A stretch of DNA of 64,000 nt from CAVURS01 sp963834425 (GTDB lineage: Bacteria > Actinomycetota > Actinomycetes > Actinomycetales > CAVURS01): positions 1 through 64,000 of the forward strand of contig CAWIBR010000004.1 of assembly GCA_963834425.1 (NCBI GenBank), read 5' to 3'. Position 1 is the first letter of the stretch. The number at the start of each line of letters is the position of its first letter. Both the position numbers and the translations under genes were made by a program. Positions 19,924 to 31,445 of this stretch are shown piece by piece. The notes under the pieces were generated by a model. The model was given only the letters and a program-made list of their open reading frames with translations. It was not told the DNA's origin and ran no database searches.

Positions 19924-20655
19924 TTATGTCGGCTCCTGATCCACGCCGGCGCGGGTGGTGTCTCCTCGCTCCGCCTCGAAGGTCCAGTGAAACGTCGCGC
20001 AGCAGGCGTCGAACAGGGCCTCCAGCAACGGGAACAGGGGCGCGGCGGTCGAGGAGATGGTCAGCAGGCCGACGCTCGGCCGACCGGGCCAGGGCACCAC
20101 CAGCTGGCAGCTCTGGCTGGTGCGCGCGAGCGGTCCGCTCAGCCGGTCGCGCTCGCCCGGATCGACGCGCTCGCGCCACTGACGGCGCACCGCCTCCTGC
20201 TGGGTCAGCCGCACCACCCTCATCGTCGCGGCGGGGTCGGCGACCTGGGCGCGCGCCTGCTCGGCGGCCAGGTGACGCAGGACGCCTCGGACGTCGAGCG
20301 TCGCGCCGGGGCCCCGCCGCTCGTCCAGGGTGACGACGGTGAAGGTGGCCGCCGCGGTCACCAGCCCGTCAGCACTGGCCTCCGCCAGCAGGCTGACCCG
20401 CTCGGCCCCTCCGGCCGCGGCGACGGCGCACTCGTGGAGCAGCAGGCGGTCCAACTGCGCGAGGTAGGGCGCCAGCCGAGGCTCCCGGCGGACCCGCTCG
20501 CTGACCGCCCGCCGCACGCTCGCGGCGCGCCGGGCCGGGTCGACGTCCAGATGCACCCATCCACCGGGCAGCGCGTAGGAGTAGCCGGTGGCCGGTGGCA
20601 GCGATGGCCGGGATGGCAGCGATGGCGCCGGATCCGTTGGGCCGGGCGGGCTCAG
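19924..20655 (-). CDS. unknown protein E of the WXG-like cassette, probable CTG start
   Basis: Unrecognised soluble protein of 243 residues. It begins with a short Pro-rich leader and then YSYALPGGWVHLDVDP. The C-terminal part (VVPWPGR...SVGLLTIS...LFDACCATFHW) matches in layout the end of the preceding gene product (VPGHGDLAWSLVY...EFDQLAASLTW), so the two look like diverged paralogues. No ATG or GTG is near; the frame meets the upstream stop as CTGA (CTG 20655, TGA 20652-20654), the same geometry as the ATGA/GTGA overlaps elsewhere in this operon, so CTG is the likely start. Confidence 0.7.
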   Translation of the reverse strand: MSPPGPTDPAPSLPSRPSLPPATGYSYALPGGWVHLDVDPARRAASVRRAVSERVRREPRLAPYLAQLDRLLLHECAVAAAGGAERVSLLAEASADGLVTAAATFTVVTLDERRGPGATLDVRGVLRHLAAEQARAQVADPAATMRVVRLTQQEAVRRQWRERVDPGERDRLSGPLARTSQSCQLVVPWPGRPSVGLLTISSTAAPLFPLLEALFDACCATFHWTFEAERGDTTRAGVDQEPT

Positions 20656-21398
20656 GGCTCGACCCAGGTCAGGCTGGCCGCGAGCTGGTCGAACTCGGCC
20701 ACCACCTCGTCGGCCTCCGCGATGTCGGCGCTCTGATAGACGAGCGACCAGGCCAGATCGCCGTGGCCCGGCACCGGGAAGAGCCAACGGCAGGCCTCGA
20801 CCATCGGCGTACGGGTCTCTGGCGGTGAGGCGTCGAGAACGGCCAGGAAGCGCAGCCGCACGGCCGGGACCCCGGAGGCGGTCCGTCGGGAGGTGATCTC
20901 GGCCAACCCGTCGCCGTGGCCGAGCCGATCCGCCGTACGGCGCAGCTCGGCGGCCAGCCGCTCGACTCGGTCCTGCGGCGAGCCCGGCATCGGGTCGAGC
21001 AGCTCCAGGGTCAGCAGTGCGGTTCCGCCCACGAGCCGGGAGGCAGTCGCGCCCGACCCGCTGGACCCGTCGGACCCGCTGGACCCGTCGGACCCGCCGA
21101 ACCCGGTCGAGACCTGACGGTAGGACAAGAACGCGGCGACCTCGCCCACCTGGGGCTCGCCACAGGCGGCGCTGAGGATCGCGAGCATCTCCTCGCGATG
21201 GCCGGCCATAAGCGGTTCGGGCAGCGACGAGTCGGGCAGCTCGGCCGCCTGCTCCAGCCACTGGTCGAGGAGCTGGTCGGGCGGCCCGTCCGCCGGCAGC
21301 GACAGCACGAAGACGTGCGGCGGCACCGCGAGCTCCGGCAACGTCACCGGCGGCGGGGTCGAAGGGTGAGCCGACGTCGCGCTCACGGGCGGGGTCAC
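20652..21398 (-). CDS. unknown protein D of the WXG-like cassette
   Basis: Unrecognised 248-residue protein. GTG 21398 overlaps the upstream stop (GTGA). After a Pro/Ser leader come PPHVFVLSLPADGP and a helical region, then an 18-base tandem repeat coding GSSGSD units (21055-21090), then a beta-rich part ending VPGHGDLAWSLVY and FDQLAASLTWVEP. No signal peptide or membrane helix is visible. It appears paralogous to the next gene. Position after two WXG-like proteins suggests a chaperone or regulator of a secreted product, but this is inference. Confidence 0.75.
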   Translation of the reverse strand: MTPPVSATSAHPSTPPPVTLPELAVPPHVFVLSLPADGPPDQLLDQWLEQAAELPDSSLPEPLMAGHREEMLAILSAACGEPQVGEVAAFLSYRQVSTGFGGSDGSSGSDGSSGSGATASRLVGGTALLTLELLDPMPGSPQDRVERLAAELRRTADRLGHGDGLAEITSRRTASGVPAVRLRFLAVLDASPPETRTPMVEACRWLFPVPGHGDLAWSLVYQSADIAEADEVVAEFDQLAASLTWVEP

Positions 21399-22288
21399 CA
21401 GGCCGGCCGTTGCTGGGGCGTGTAGGGGACGCCGACGGTCGACTGCACCAGGTCCGCGGCATGGCCACCCGAGAGCCACAGCACGGCGCCCGGACCTTGG
21501 TCACGGGCGCGCGTGACCTCGTCGAGCAGACCTCCGGGGCTACGGACGAACTCGTGGAGGGTGCGCGGCCGGCCGGCCGAGCGGACGGCCAGGGTCAGGT
21601 GACCGAGCCCCGCTCGCAGCTCATGACCGGGCCGGGTCGCCGCCACCTGAGCCAGCCCGTGCAACCCGCGGCTGCGCTCGAACCGCACCGGTGTCGCGCC
21701 CAACCGCCGCAGGCCACGCCCGGCCCCCCGGACCGGCCACGTCGTCCCAGCGGCAAAGCGCCCGGCCTGCTCGACAGCTCGGCCACGCGCCAGCACGCCA
21801 CCGAGCCGAGCGGCCCGCCCCATCGGCAGGGTCCCGAGCAGGTCGATCCCGACGCTCCCCCATCCGGCGTCGCCCTCGGCGGCCAGCGCGGTGTCGGCCG
21901 TGAGTTGGGCCAGCGCCAGAGCCAGGCTGGCTGCTCCGAGGATCGGCCCGAGCCCCGGCACAACGCACAGGACGAGCGCCGCGACGCCCAGCCAGGTCGA
22001 GCAGACGCCGGCCCACGACGAGACGGCGCCGAGGAACCGGTGCCAGCCGCTGGGGTTGCGCAGCCGATCGTGCCCGGCCGCGCTGATCGCCCGCGCACAG
22101 CGGGCGGCGGCCCGGTCGCGCTCCTCGCACGCGAGCGCCAGCTGCCGACGCGCCCGAGCCAGGTGGGGATCCTCCGGCCCGATCGCCAACGGCCCGGCGA
22201 ACGGGCCGACGACGTGAGCAGCGAAGGGTACGACGCGGGGCCAGACGGGCGGCCCGACCACCGGTCGCGACGTCGACTGGGAGGTCAT
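21395..22288 (-). CDS. membrane-associated protein C of the WXG-like cassette
   Basis: Unrecognised 297-residue protein. Residues 50-80 form a helix with many Arg/Glu, followed by two adjacent hydrophobic segments (VSSWAGVCSTWLGVAALVLCVVPGLGPILG and LALALAQL), then an Ala/Gly/Arg-rich region and a C-terminal segment ending GVPYTPQQRPAW. Two hydrophobic hairpins in mid-protein after WXG-like genes recall carrier parts of type VII polymorphic toxins, but I see no nuclease or other toxin motif at the C-terminus. ATG 22288 overlaps the upstream stop. Confidence 0.7.
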   Translation of the reverse strand: MTSQSTSRPVVGPPVWPRVVPFAAHVVGPFAGPLAIGPEDPHLARARRQLALACEERDRAAARCARAISAAGHDRLRNPSGWHRFLGAVSSWAGVCSTWLGVAALVLCVVPGLGPILGAASLALALAQLTADTALAAEGDAGWGSVGIDLLGTLPMGRAARLGGVLARGRAVEQAGRFAAGTTWPVRGAGRGLRRLGATPVRFERSRGLHGLAQVAATRPGHELRAGLGHLTLAVRSAGRPRTLHEFVRSPGGLLDEVTRARDQGPGAVLWLSGGHAADLVQSTVGVPYTPQQRPAW

Positions 22289-22674
22289 GCGGGCCAGTCG
22301 GCGTCTGGCGCGTCGCGGCTCGGGCCGGGCGGCTCTGAGGCCTGGGCGGCCTGGGCCGCGGCGAGCGCTGCCCGGGCCCGACGCTGGGCCGATTCGAGCA
22401 CCGGCGCGAACTCCCGCAACGCCTGCGCCACGCGCCGAAACCGTTCGCCGACCGCCACCAGATCATCCGGCACCCGCCCGACCCGGGCCTGGAACTCGAG
22501 CGCCGCCGTCCCGTGCCAGTCGTCGGTGCCGCGCGTGATCCGGCGCAGGGCGTCGACCTGCTCCCCCACCTGCTCGGCGGCCTGCTGATGGCGCGCCGCC
22601 AATCGGCGGACGGCCGCCGGATCGCCCGGGATCGGGTCGGCCGCGGCCAGCGGGCTCCAGTCGACGGAGCTCAT
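22285..22674 (-). CDS. WXG100/ESX-like helical protein B
   Basis: 129 residues, almost entirely alpha-helical, with a heptad-like pattern (AARHQQAAEQVGEQVDALRRI), a central DDWHG turn and a second long helix ending in an Ala-rich tail. This is the helix-WxG-like-turn-helix layout of type VII secretion substrates or their T7SS signal domain. ATG 22674 overlaps the upstream stop by ATGA. No secretion ATPase lies in the window. Confidence 0.65.
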   Translation of the reverse strand: MSSVDWSPLAAADPIPGDPAAVRRLAARHQQAAEQVGEQVDALRRITRGTDDWHGTAALEFQARVGRVPDDLVAVGERFRRVAQALREFAPVLESAQRRARAALAAAQAAQASEPPGPSRDAPDADWPA

Positions 22675-23000
22675 CGCCCCGCCAGCGCACAGGTCACGCC
22701 ATCCTCGGCCGCGGCGTAGGCATCGGCCGCGGTCTTGGCGGCGCGGGACAGCAGGTCGAGTTGCTCCCCGATGCCAGCCCGGGCCCGGGACCAGCCGCGG
22801 CCGACATCGTCGAGGGCCTGCGCGACCAGCAGCGAGCCGAGCTCGGGACCGCCGCCGGGATCCGGGCAGCTCCGCAGGCGCGTCTCCAGGCGCGTCTCAG
22901 GGCGGGCCAACTGCTCGATCGCCTGACGGACGCCGCTCAGCCCCGCAGCGAGCGCTCGCACCTCGTTCGGGTCGACGTCGTATTTCACCCCAGATGTCAT
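22671..23000 (-). CDS. WXG100/ESX-like small helical protein A
   Basis: 109 residues, starting MTSGVKYDVDPNEVRALAAG at ATG 23000. Two helices flank a turn with a Pro/Gly stretch, and a C-terminal AAKTAADAYAAAEDGV resembles the tails of EspC/WXG-like type VII substrates (YxxxD/E-type signal possible at AYAAAE). It opens a five-gene operon in which every junction is a 4-base overlap. A TAGCGT box lies 8 bases before the ATG, suggesting a leaderless transcript. Confidence 0.7.
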   Translation of the reverse strand: MTSGVKYDVDPNEVRALAAGLSGVRQAIEQLARPETRLETRLRSCPDPGGGPELGSLLVAQALDDVGRGWSRARAGIGEQLDLLSRAAKTAADAYAAAEDGVTCALAGR

Positions 23001-23008
23001 GACCCGGG

Positions 23009-23014
23009 ACGCTA
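23009..23014 (-). promoter_or_regulatory. -10 box of the WXG-like cassette
   Basis: TAGCGT on the minus strand ends eight bases before ATG 23000, the spacing of leaderless actinobacterial promoters. Confidence 0.5.
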
Positions 23015-23041
23015 GCCATCTGGACCGTCTGCCCACCCGAC

Positions 23042-23050
23042 TTATCCACA
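23042..23050 (+). promoter_or_regulatory. single DnaA-box-like 9-mer
   Basis: TTATCCACA is an exact match to the consensus DnaA box. It lies in the divergent spacer between the WXG-like cassette and the amino-acid transporter. No cluster of boxes or AT-rich unwinding region accompanies it, so it is at most a regulatory or titration site. Confidence 0.35.
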
Positions 23051-23236
23051 GGGTCGGGATCGGACCGTTCGCAACCCCGCCAACCGAAGTTCCCCGATCG
23101 AGCATGGTCCGGAGCCGCGATTCGGGCGAGATATGCTGACTCGCCCGTCAGTTCGACCCGGCCCCACATGCCAGTGGCAGGCCGCCACCACCCTGCCGCT
23201 GAACCTTGCCGACGCACCGCGCCTGGAGAGAGAGTC

Positions 23237-24186
23237 ATGAACCGCCCGTCCGATCCCGCCCGCAAGCTCGCCCGCAAGGCCCCCCTCGTGCCCTCCACAC
23301 CGACCCGCCGCCTGGCCGCTGTCGCAGCCGGGGCGCTGGTCCCCGTGGTTGCGCTGGCCCTCTCGGCGTGTGCCCAGACCAGCTCCGGGGGCGGCACGGC
23401 CAACGCGGGCAGCACCGGCAGCGCGAGCCGACCACGGCCTGCACCATGGCCAACCTGAAGACCAAGACGCCGGGCACGCTCACCATCGCGACCGACGAGC
23501 CGGTCTACGAGCCGTGGTTCGTTGACGACAAGCCGGAGAACAAGAAGGGCTTCGAGGGAGCCGTCGCCTACGCCGTCGCCGAGAAGCTGGGCTACCCGGA
23601 CGCCAACGTGAAGTGGATCCGGGCCCACTTCGATGACGTGATCTCGCCGGCGCCGAAGAAGTTCGACTTCGACATCAACGAGTTCTCGATCACCGACGCC
23701 CGCAAGAAGGTCGTCGACTTCTCGTCCGGCTACTACGACGTGACCCAGGCCGTGGTGACCGTCAAGGGCAGCAAGATCGCCGGCGTCACCACGATCGCCG
23801 GGCTGAAGGACGCCAAGCTCGGCGCCCAGAAGGGCACCACGTCGTACGACGTGATCGGCTCGGTCATCAAGCCGACCCAGTCGCCGGCCGTCTTCAACAC
23901 CAACGACCTCGCAGTCCAGGCGCTGAAGAACCACCAGATCGACGGCCTGGTCGTCGACCTGCCGACCGCGCTCTACATCGCGGACGCCCAGATCAAGGAC
24001 GGCGTCGTGCTCGGCCAGTTCGACTCCCCCGGCACGCCGGAGCAGTTCGGCCTCCTGCTCGAGAAGGGCAGCTCGATCACCAGCTGCGTCTCCCAGGCGG
24101 TCGACGCGCTGCGCGCGGCCGGCACGCTCAAGCAGCTGGAGACGCAATGGCTGACCGACTCGGCTGGCGCGCCTGTCCTGCAATGA
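23237..24186 (+). CDS. amino-acid ABC transporter substrate-binding lipoprotein, one frameshift
   Basis: Extracellular binding protein of the polar amino-acid (family 3) type. ATG 23237 has GGAGAGAGA upstream. A lipoprotein signal ends ALALSAC, so the Cys is lipid-anchored. The mature domain shows LTIATDEPVYEPW, GFEGAVAYAVAEKLG, FDFDINEFSITDARKKVVDFSSGY and a C-terminal LKQLETQWL. The frame changes near 23430, in GAGCCGACC, where a missing C (Ser-Pro-Thr) restores it. The permease follows 43 bases later. The exact amino acid carried is unknown. Confidence 0.9.
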
Positions 24187-24229
24187 CATTCGTGACAAGC
24201 GGTTGCGCGTCGAGCTGATCGGCTGAGCC

Positions 24230-25087
24230 ATGAGCCAGACCGACTGGGCACCGTCCGAGATCCAGCTGGAACGACTCGCCTACCGTCAACGGCGGTTGGT
24301 CCGCAGCGCCACCATCTCGGCGGTCAGCACGCTCGTTCTGGGCACGATCGTCATCCTCGCGGTGACCCACAGCCCGGGGTGGCCGGTCGTCAAGAAGACC
24401 TACTTCGACGTCTCTTACGGCTGGCAGGTGCTGCCGGGCATCGCCAAGGGCTTGTGGCTCAACATCCGGATCATGGTCGTCTGCGAGTTCTTCATCCTGA
24501 TCTTCGCGATGATCCTGGCCGTCGCTCGCACCCTGCGCGGGCCGGTCTTCTTCCCGATCCGCGCCGCCGCAACGGTTTACGTCGATCTCTTCCGCGGTCT
24601 GCCGCAGCTGGTCGTCCTGTTGGGCTGTGGCTTCGGCATCCCCGCCCTGCAGCTGAAGGGAGTGCCGACCAGCACGACGTTCTGGGGTGCGGTCGCCCTG
24701 ATCCTGACCTACTCGGCGTACGTCGCGGAGGTCTTGCGCGCCGGCATGGAGTCGGTCCATCCGAGCCAGCGCGCGGCCGCCCGCTCGCTGGGGCTCTCGC
24801 ACGCGCAGTCGTTGCGCTACGTCGTGATCCCGCAAGGCGTACGCCGCGTCATCCCGGCCCTGCTCAACGACCTCGTGTCGCTGCAGAAGGACACCAGCCT
24901 GGTCTCGATCCTCGGCGTCGTCGAGGCGATCCAGACGGCCCAGATCGACATCGCCAAGACGTTCAACTACACCCCGCTCGTGGTGGCGTCGATGCTGTTC
25001 GTGCTGCTGACCATCCCGATGACCCGGTTCACCGACTGGGTCGCGGCCCGCCGCGGCGCCAATCTCGCGGGCGGGGGGATCGTGTGA
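24230..25087 (+). CDS. amino-acid ABC transporter permease (HisM/GlnP type)
   Basis: Intact 285-residue permease with about five or six helices. It carries the family segment YVDLFRGLPQLVVLLG and the EAA loop EVLRAGMESVHPSQRAAARSLGLS that docks on the ATPase. The first 25 residues are a charged cytoplasmic extension. Its stop overlaps the ATPase start (GTGTGA). It lies between the binding protein and ATPase in a normal order. Confidence 0.93.
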   Translation: MSQTDWAPSEIQLERLAYRQRRLVRSATISAVSTLVLGTIVILAVTHSPGWPVVKKTYFDVSYGWQVLPGIAKGLWLNIRIMVVCEFFILIFAMILAVARTLRGPVFFPIRAAATVYVDLFRGLPQLVVLLGCGFGIPALQLKGVPTSTTFWGAVALILTYSAYVAEVLRAGMESVHPSQRAAARSLGLSHAQSLRYVVIPQGVRRVIPALLNDLVSLQKDTSLVSILGVVEAIQTAQIDIAKTFNYTPLVVASMLFVLLTIPMTRFTDWVAARRGANLAGGGIV

Positions 25088-25833
25088 GCGAGCCACTGAT
25101 CGAGATCGCCGGGCTCCGCAAGTCGTACGGCGACAACGTTGTGCTGCATGACTTTTCGTTGTCCGTTGCGCCGCACGAGTGCGTCGTACTCATCGGCGCT
25201 TCGGGTTCGGGCAAGTCAACCCTGTTGCGGTGCGTCAACCTGCTCGAGGTCGTCGACGACGGCACCATCACGTTGCAGGGGCAGGACATCACCGACCCCC
25301 GGGTCGATGCCGACGACATCCGGACCAAGGTCGGCATCGTCTTCCAGTCGTTCAACCTCTTCCCGCACCTGCGGGTCATCGACAACGTGACGCTGGCTCC
25401 ACGCAAGGTCCACGGCATCTCCCGCGAGGCGGCCGAGGAGCGCGCGATGGTCCTGCTCGATCGGGTCGGGTTGCGGGACAAGGCCCGCAGCTATCCCGAC
25501 CAGCTCTCCGGCGGCCAGCAGCAACGCGTCGCGATCGCCCGCGCCCTGGTCAACGAGCCGGTGCTGATGCTCTTCGACGAGGTCACCTCGGCGCTGGACC
25601 CGGAGCTCGTGGCCGAGGTGCTCGCCATGCTGCGCGACCTCAAGACCGACGGCATGACCATGCTCGTGGCAACCCACGAGATGGGCTTCGCCCGGCAGGT
25701 CGCCGATGAGGTGTGCTTCCTCGACGGCGGACGCGTGCTGGAGCGGGGCCCGGCCGCGCAGGTGTTGGAGGACCCGCGCGAGGCCCGGACCCAGCAGTTC
25801 CTCCGCCGCATCGTCGAGGCCGGCCGCCTCTAG
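25084..25833 (+). CDS. amino-acid ABC transporter ATP-binding protein (GlnQ type)
   Basis: Intact 249-residue ATPase. Walker A GASGSGKST, Q-loop VFQSFNLFPHL, signature LSGGQQQRVAIARAL, Walker B VLMLFDEVTSALDPE and switch His in VATHEMGFA. It powers uptake by the preceding permease. GTG 25084 overlaps the permease stop. Confidence 0.95.
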   Translation: MSEPLIEIAGLRKSYGDNVVLHDFSLSVAPHECVVLIGASGSGKSTLLRCVNLLEVVDDGTITLQGQDITDPRVDADDIRTKVGIVFQSFNLFPHLRVIDNVTLAPRKVHGISREAAEERAMVLLDRVGLRDKARSYPDQLSGGQQQRVAIARALVNEPVLMLFDEVTSALDPELVAEVLAMLRDLKTDGMTMLVATHEMGFARQVADEVCFLDGGRVLERGPAAQVLEDPREARTQQFLRRIVEAGRL

Positions 25834-25903
25834 GTCTCGGCGGGAGAATCGATGTGGAAGGTTGCCCGGGTCAGGACTTGGGTGATCCACCACGATCGTC
25901 GGC

Positions 25904-26362
25904 TCACGAGGCCAGCCCGAGGTGGCGGGGTGGCGGCCCCTCTCGCTGACGTCGGGCCCCACGCTGCATGACAATCAGGACCGCCGCGACGCCGATCAGC
26001 AGGATGCCGCCGGCCACCCACCACGGCAGGCCGATCTGAAGCGGAATCCCAGTGGCGATGCTCACCGTAATCAGCCCCCACGACGCGATCGTCAGCGCGT
26101 TTGATCCAGAGTCCACCCGCCGTGCTGACCACCATCCGACGCCCGCGCGGCGGCGGGCGCGCAGGCTCGCGACGGCCCCGACACTCACCCCGGCGAGGAA
26201 CGCCGCCCAGGGCAACGGATCCAACCCAGCGGTCCAGCCGTAGTCATCGGTGGGCACCACGACCCCGTCGACCCCCCGAAAGGCGACCAGGTTGCCATGC
26301 CAGAACAGCCCGTCAACCGGACCTCCAAGTGCCTTTTCGTGACGCAGACGCCTCGAACCCAT
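25904..26362 (-). CDS. hypothetical small membrane protein
   Basis: Unrecognised 152-residue open frame. Two or three hydrophobic segments are visible: PWAAFLAGVSVGAVASL, ASWGLITVSIATGIPL and VAGGILLIGVAAVLIVM, the last followed by a basic tail. The start is uncertain: ATG 26362, or an internal GTG before VDGLFWHG. It stands alone between two plus-strand operons. Codon use is less GC3-biased than its neighbours, so it may be young, acquired or not expressed. Confidence 0.5.
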   Translation of the reverse strand: MGSRRLRHEKALGGPVDGLFWHGNLVAFRGVDGVVVPTDDYGWTAGLDPLPWAAFLAGVSVGAVASLRARRRAGVGWWSARRVDSGSNALTIASWGLITVSIATGIPLQIGLPWWVAGGILLIGVAAVLIVMQRGARRQREGPPPRHLGLAS

Positions 26363-26747
26363 GAACGAGACGTCAACGACCTGCGAGCACCGACCGTCGA
26401 CGGGCGCTGACGTTCCGGATATGAGTCAGGGTCTGTGGCCGATCCGTCCGCTCTCGCGTTTCAGTGGCACGACGGACAGGCAACCAGTCCCTCGAGCGTG
26501 GCCGGTCGGCACGGCGGGGCAGCTGTCGCGCGACTCATCTGGAGTTCGCCGGCCAGCAGGCTGCCGGACGACACGACGGTCGCCATCGACGCCGCCAGCG
26601 GCGCGGATTGCCACCGGTCCGCCTCGCTGTCGCGATCATCATCACCGAACGCCGGTCTATCGGCAGGGCGGACCCTGCTTTCTCTGAGAGTTCTGGGCCG
26701 GACGATCCTTTCGCGAAATCGTGGCCAGGGTCCGCCAGACTGGGGTC
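26363..26747 (+). other. non-coding stretch upstream of glpK
   Basis: About 385 bases between a minus-strand hypothetical gene and glpK. Open frames here are short and lack recognisable motifs. A CAGACT box ends a few bases before the glpK GTG and could be a weak -10. I see no repeat or structured RNA. Confidence 0.4.
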
Positions 26748-28262
<1,515 letters not shown>

Positions 28263-28268
28263 GCACGT

Positions 28269-28306
28269 CGACTGCTCACTCGGCTGAGCAGTCGAGTGAG
28301 CAGTCG
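28269..28306 (+). terminator. strong hairpin after glpK
   Basis: Perfect 14-base arms (28269-28282 and 28293-28306) flank a 10-base loop, starting six bases after the glpK stop. GAGCAGTCG recurs twice within loop and right arm, so alternative pairings exist. There is no T-run, as is common for actinobacterial terminators. Confidence 0.8.
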
Positions 28307-28368
28307 GCTGATCGGCGGGTCAGGTGTCCGAATGGCGGGTGCGCAGGTGCGCCTCGGGGTCCGTAACT

Positions 28369-28374
28369 TACGAT
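28369..28374 (+). promoter_or_regulatory. possible -10 box of korAB
   Basis: TACGAT lies about 72 bases before korA and after the glpK terminator hairpin. A leader of about 65 bases would result. No convincing -35 is visible. Confidence 0.35.
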
Positions 28375-28446
28375 GGCGTAGGTACGCGGGATCGGTCAGT
28401 GAGCTAGGTACGAAGAGCCAGCGAGGACGACGAGGTTGATGCGGCA

Positions 28447-30356
<1,910 letters not shown>

Positions 30357-30360
<4 letters not shown>

Positions 30361-31445
30361 GCACCGTCGACCTCGGGCTGCCCGGCTCGACCCCGCCGGG
30401 GCTGCTCGGCGTACCCCAGCTGCCCGATGACGCTCCCGCGCAGACCAAACGCGAGTTCACCTCCGACCAGGAGGTGCGGTGGTGCCCCGGGTGCGGCGAC
30501 TACATCATCCTTGCCGCGATGCAAGCGTTCCTGCCCTCGCTCGGCCTGAAGCGCGAGAACATCGTCTTCGTCTCCGGCATCGGCTGCTCGTCCCGCTTCC
30601 CCTACTACCTCGACACCTACGGCCTGCACTCGATCCACGGCCGCGCGCCGGCCATCGCGACCGGCCTGGCCGTCTCTCGGCCCGACCTGTCGGTGTGGGT
30701 CGTCACCGGTGACGGCGATGCGCTCTCGATCGGCGGCAACCATCTGATCCACGCGTTGCGGCGCAACGTGAACCTCACGATCCTGCTCTTCAACAACCGG
30801 ATCTACGGCCTGACCAAGGGTCAGTACTCCCCCACGTCCGAGGTCGGCAAGCTGACCAAGTCGACACCGGCCGGCAGCGTCGACAACCCGTTCAACCCGG
30901 TCTCGCTCGCGCTCGGCGCCGAGGCAACGTTCGTGGCCCGCAGCATGGACAGCGACCGGGCCCACCTGGCCGACATCCTGCGCCGCGCCGCCGCGCATCG
31001 CGGCACGGCGCTCGTCGAGATCTACCAGAACTGCCCGATCTTCAACGACGGGGCCTTCGACGTCCTGACCGACCGCCACGAGGCGGCCGCACGGTTGATC
31101 CACCTCGAGCACGGCGAGCCGATCACCGTCGGCGACGAGGTGGTCGTCCGTCGCCCGGACGGCGGAATTGCCGTCGTACCAAAGGATTCCGTCGCGGACA
31201 GCGAAGTGTTGCGCCACGATGCACACAACCCCGACCCCTCGCAGCAGTTCGCGATCTCCCGCCTCGACGACCCGACCCTGGCTCGCGTGCCGGTCGGCGT
31301 CTTCCGCGAGGTCGAGCGCCCGACGTACGACGATCTGGTCCGCTCGCAGATCAGCGAGGCGCAGGAGCGCGCCGGCGGCCCGGCCACCGACGAGGATCTG
31401 ACCGCGCTGCTCGCCGGGCGCGACACGTGGACCGTGGAGGCGTGA
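30357..31445 (+). CDS. korB: 2-oxoacid:ferredoxin oxidoreductase, beta subunit
   Basis: Intact 362-residue TPP subunit. The thiamine site is GDGDALSIGGNHLIHALRRN. Cluster cysteines are in WCPGCGDY, GIGCSSRFP and the later QNCPIF. The substrate region reads TYGLHSIHGRAPAIATGLA. The last 80 residues include a variable segment and a charged tail. It works with KorA; the reduced ferredoxin it makes could feed oxidoreductases such as the Nuo2 complex, which is inference. Confidence 0.94.

Noticed and set aside
23042..23050. Replication origin suggested by a DnaA box
   Set aside because: Only one box, no AT-rich region, and no dnaA, dnaN or rpmH nearby.
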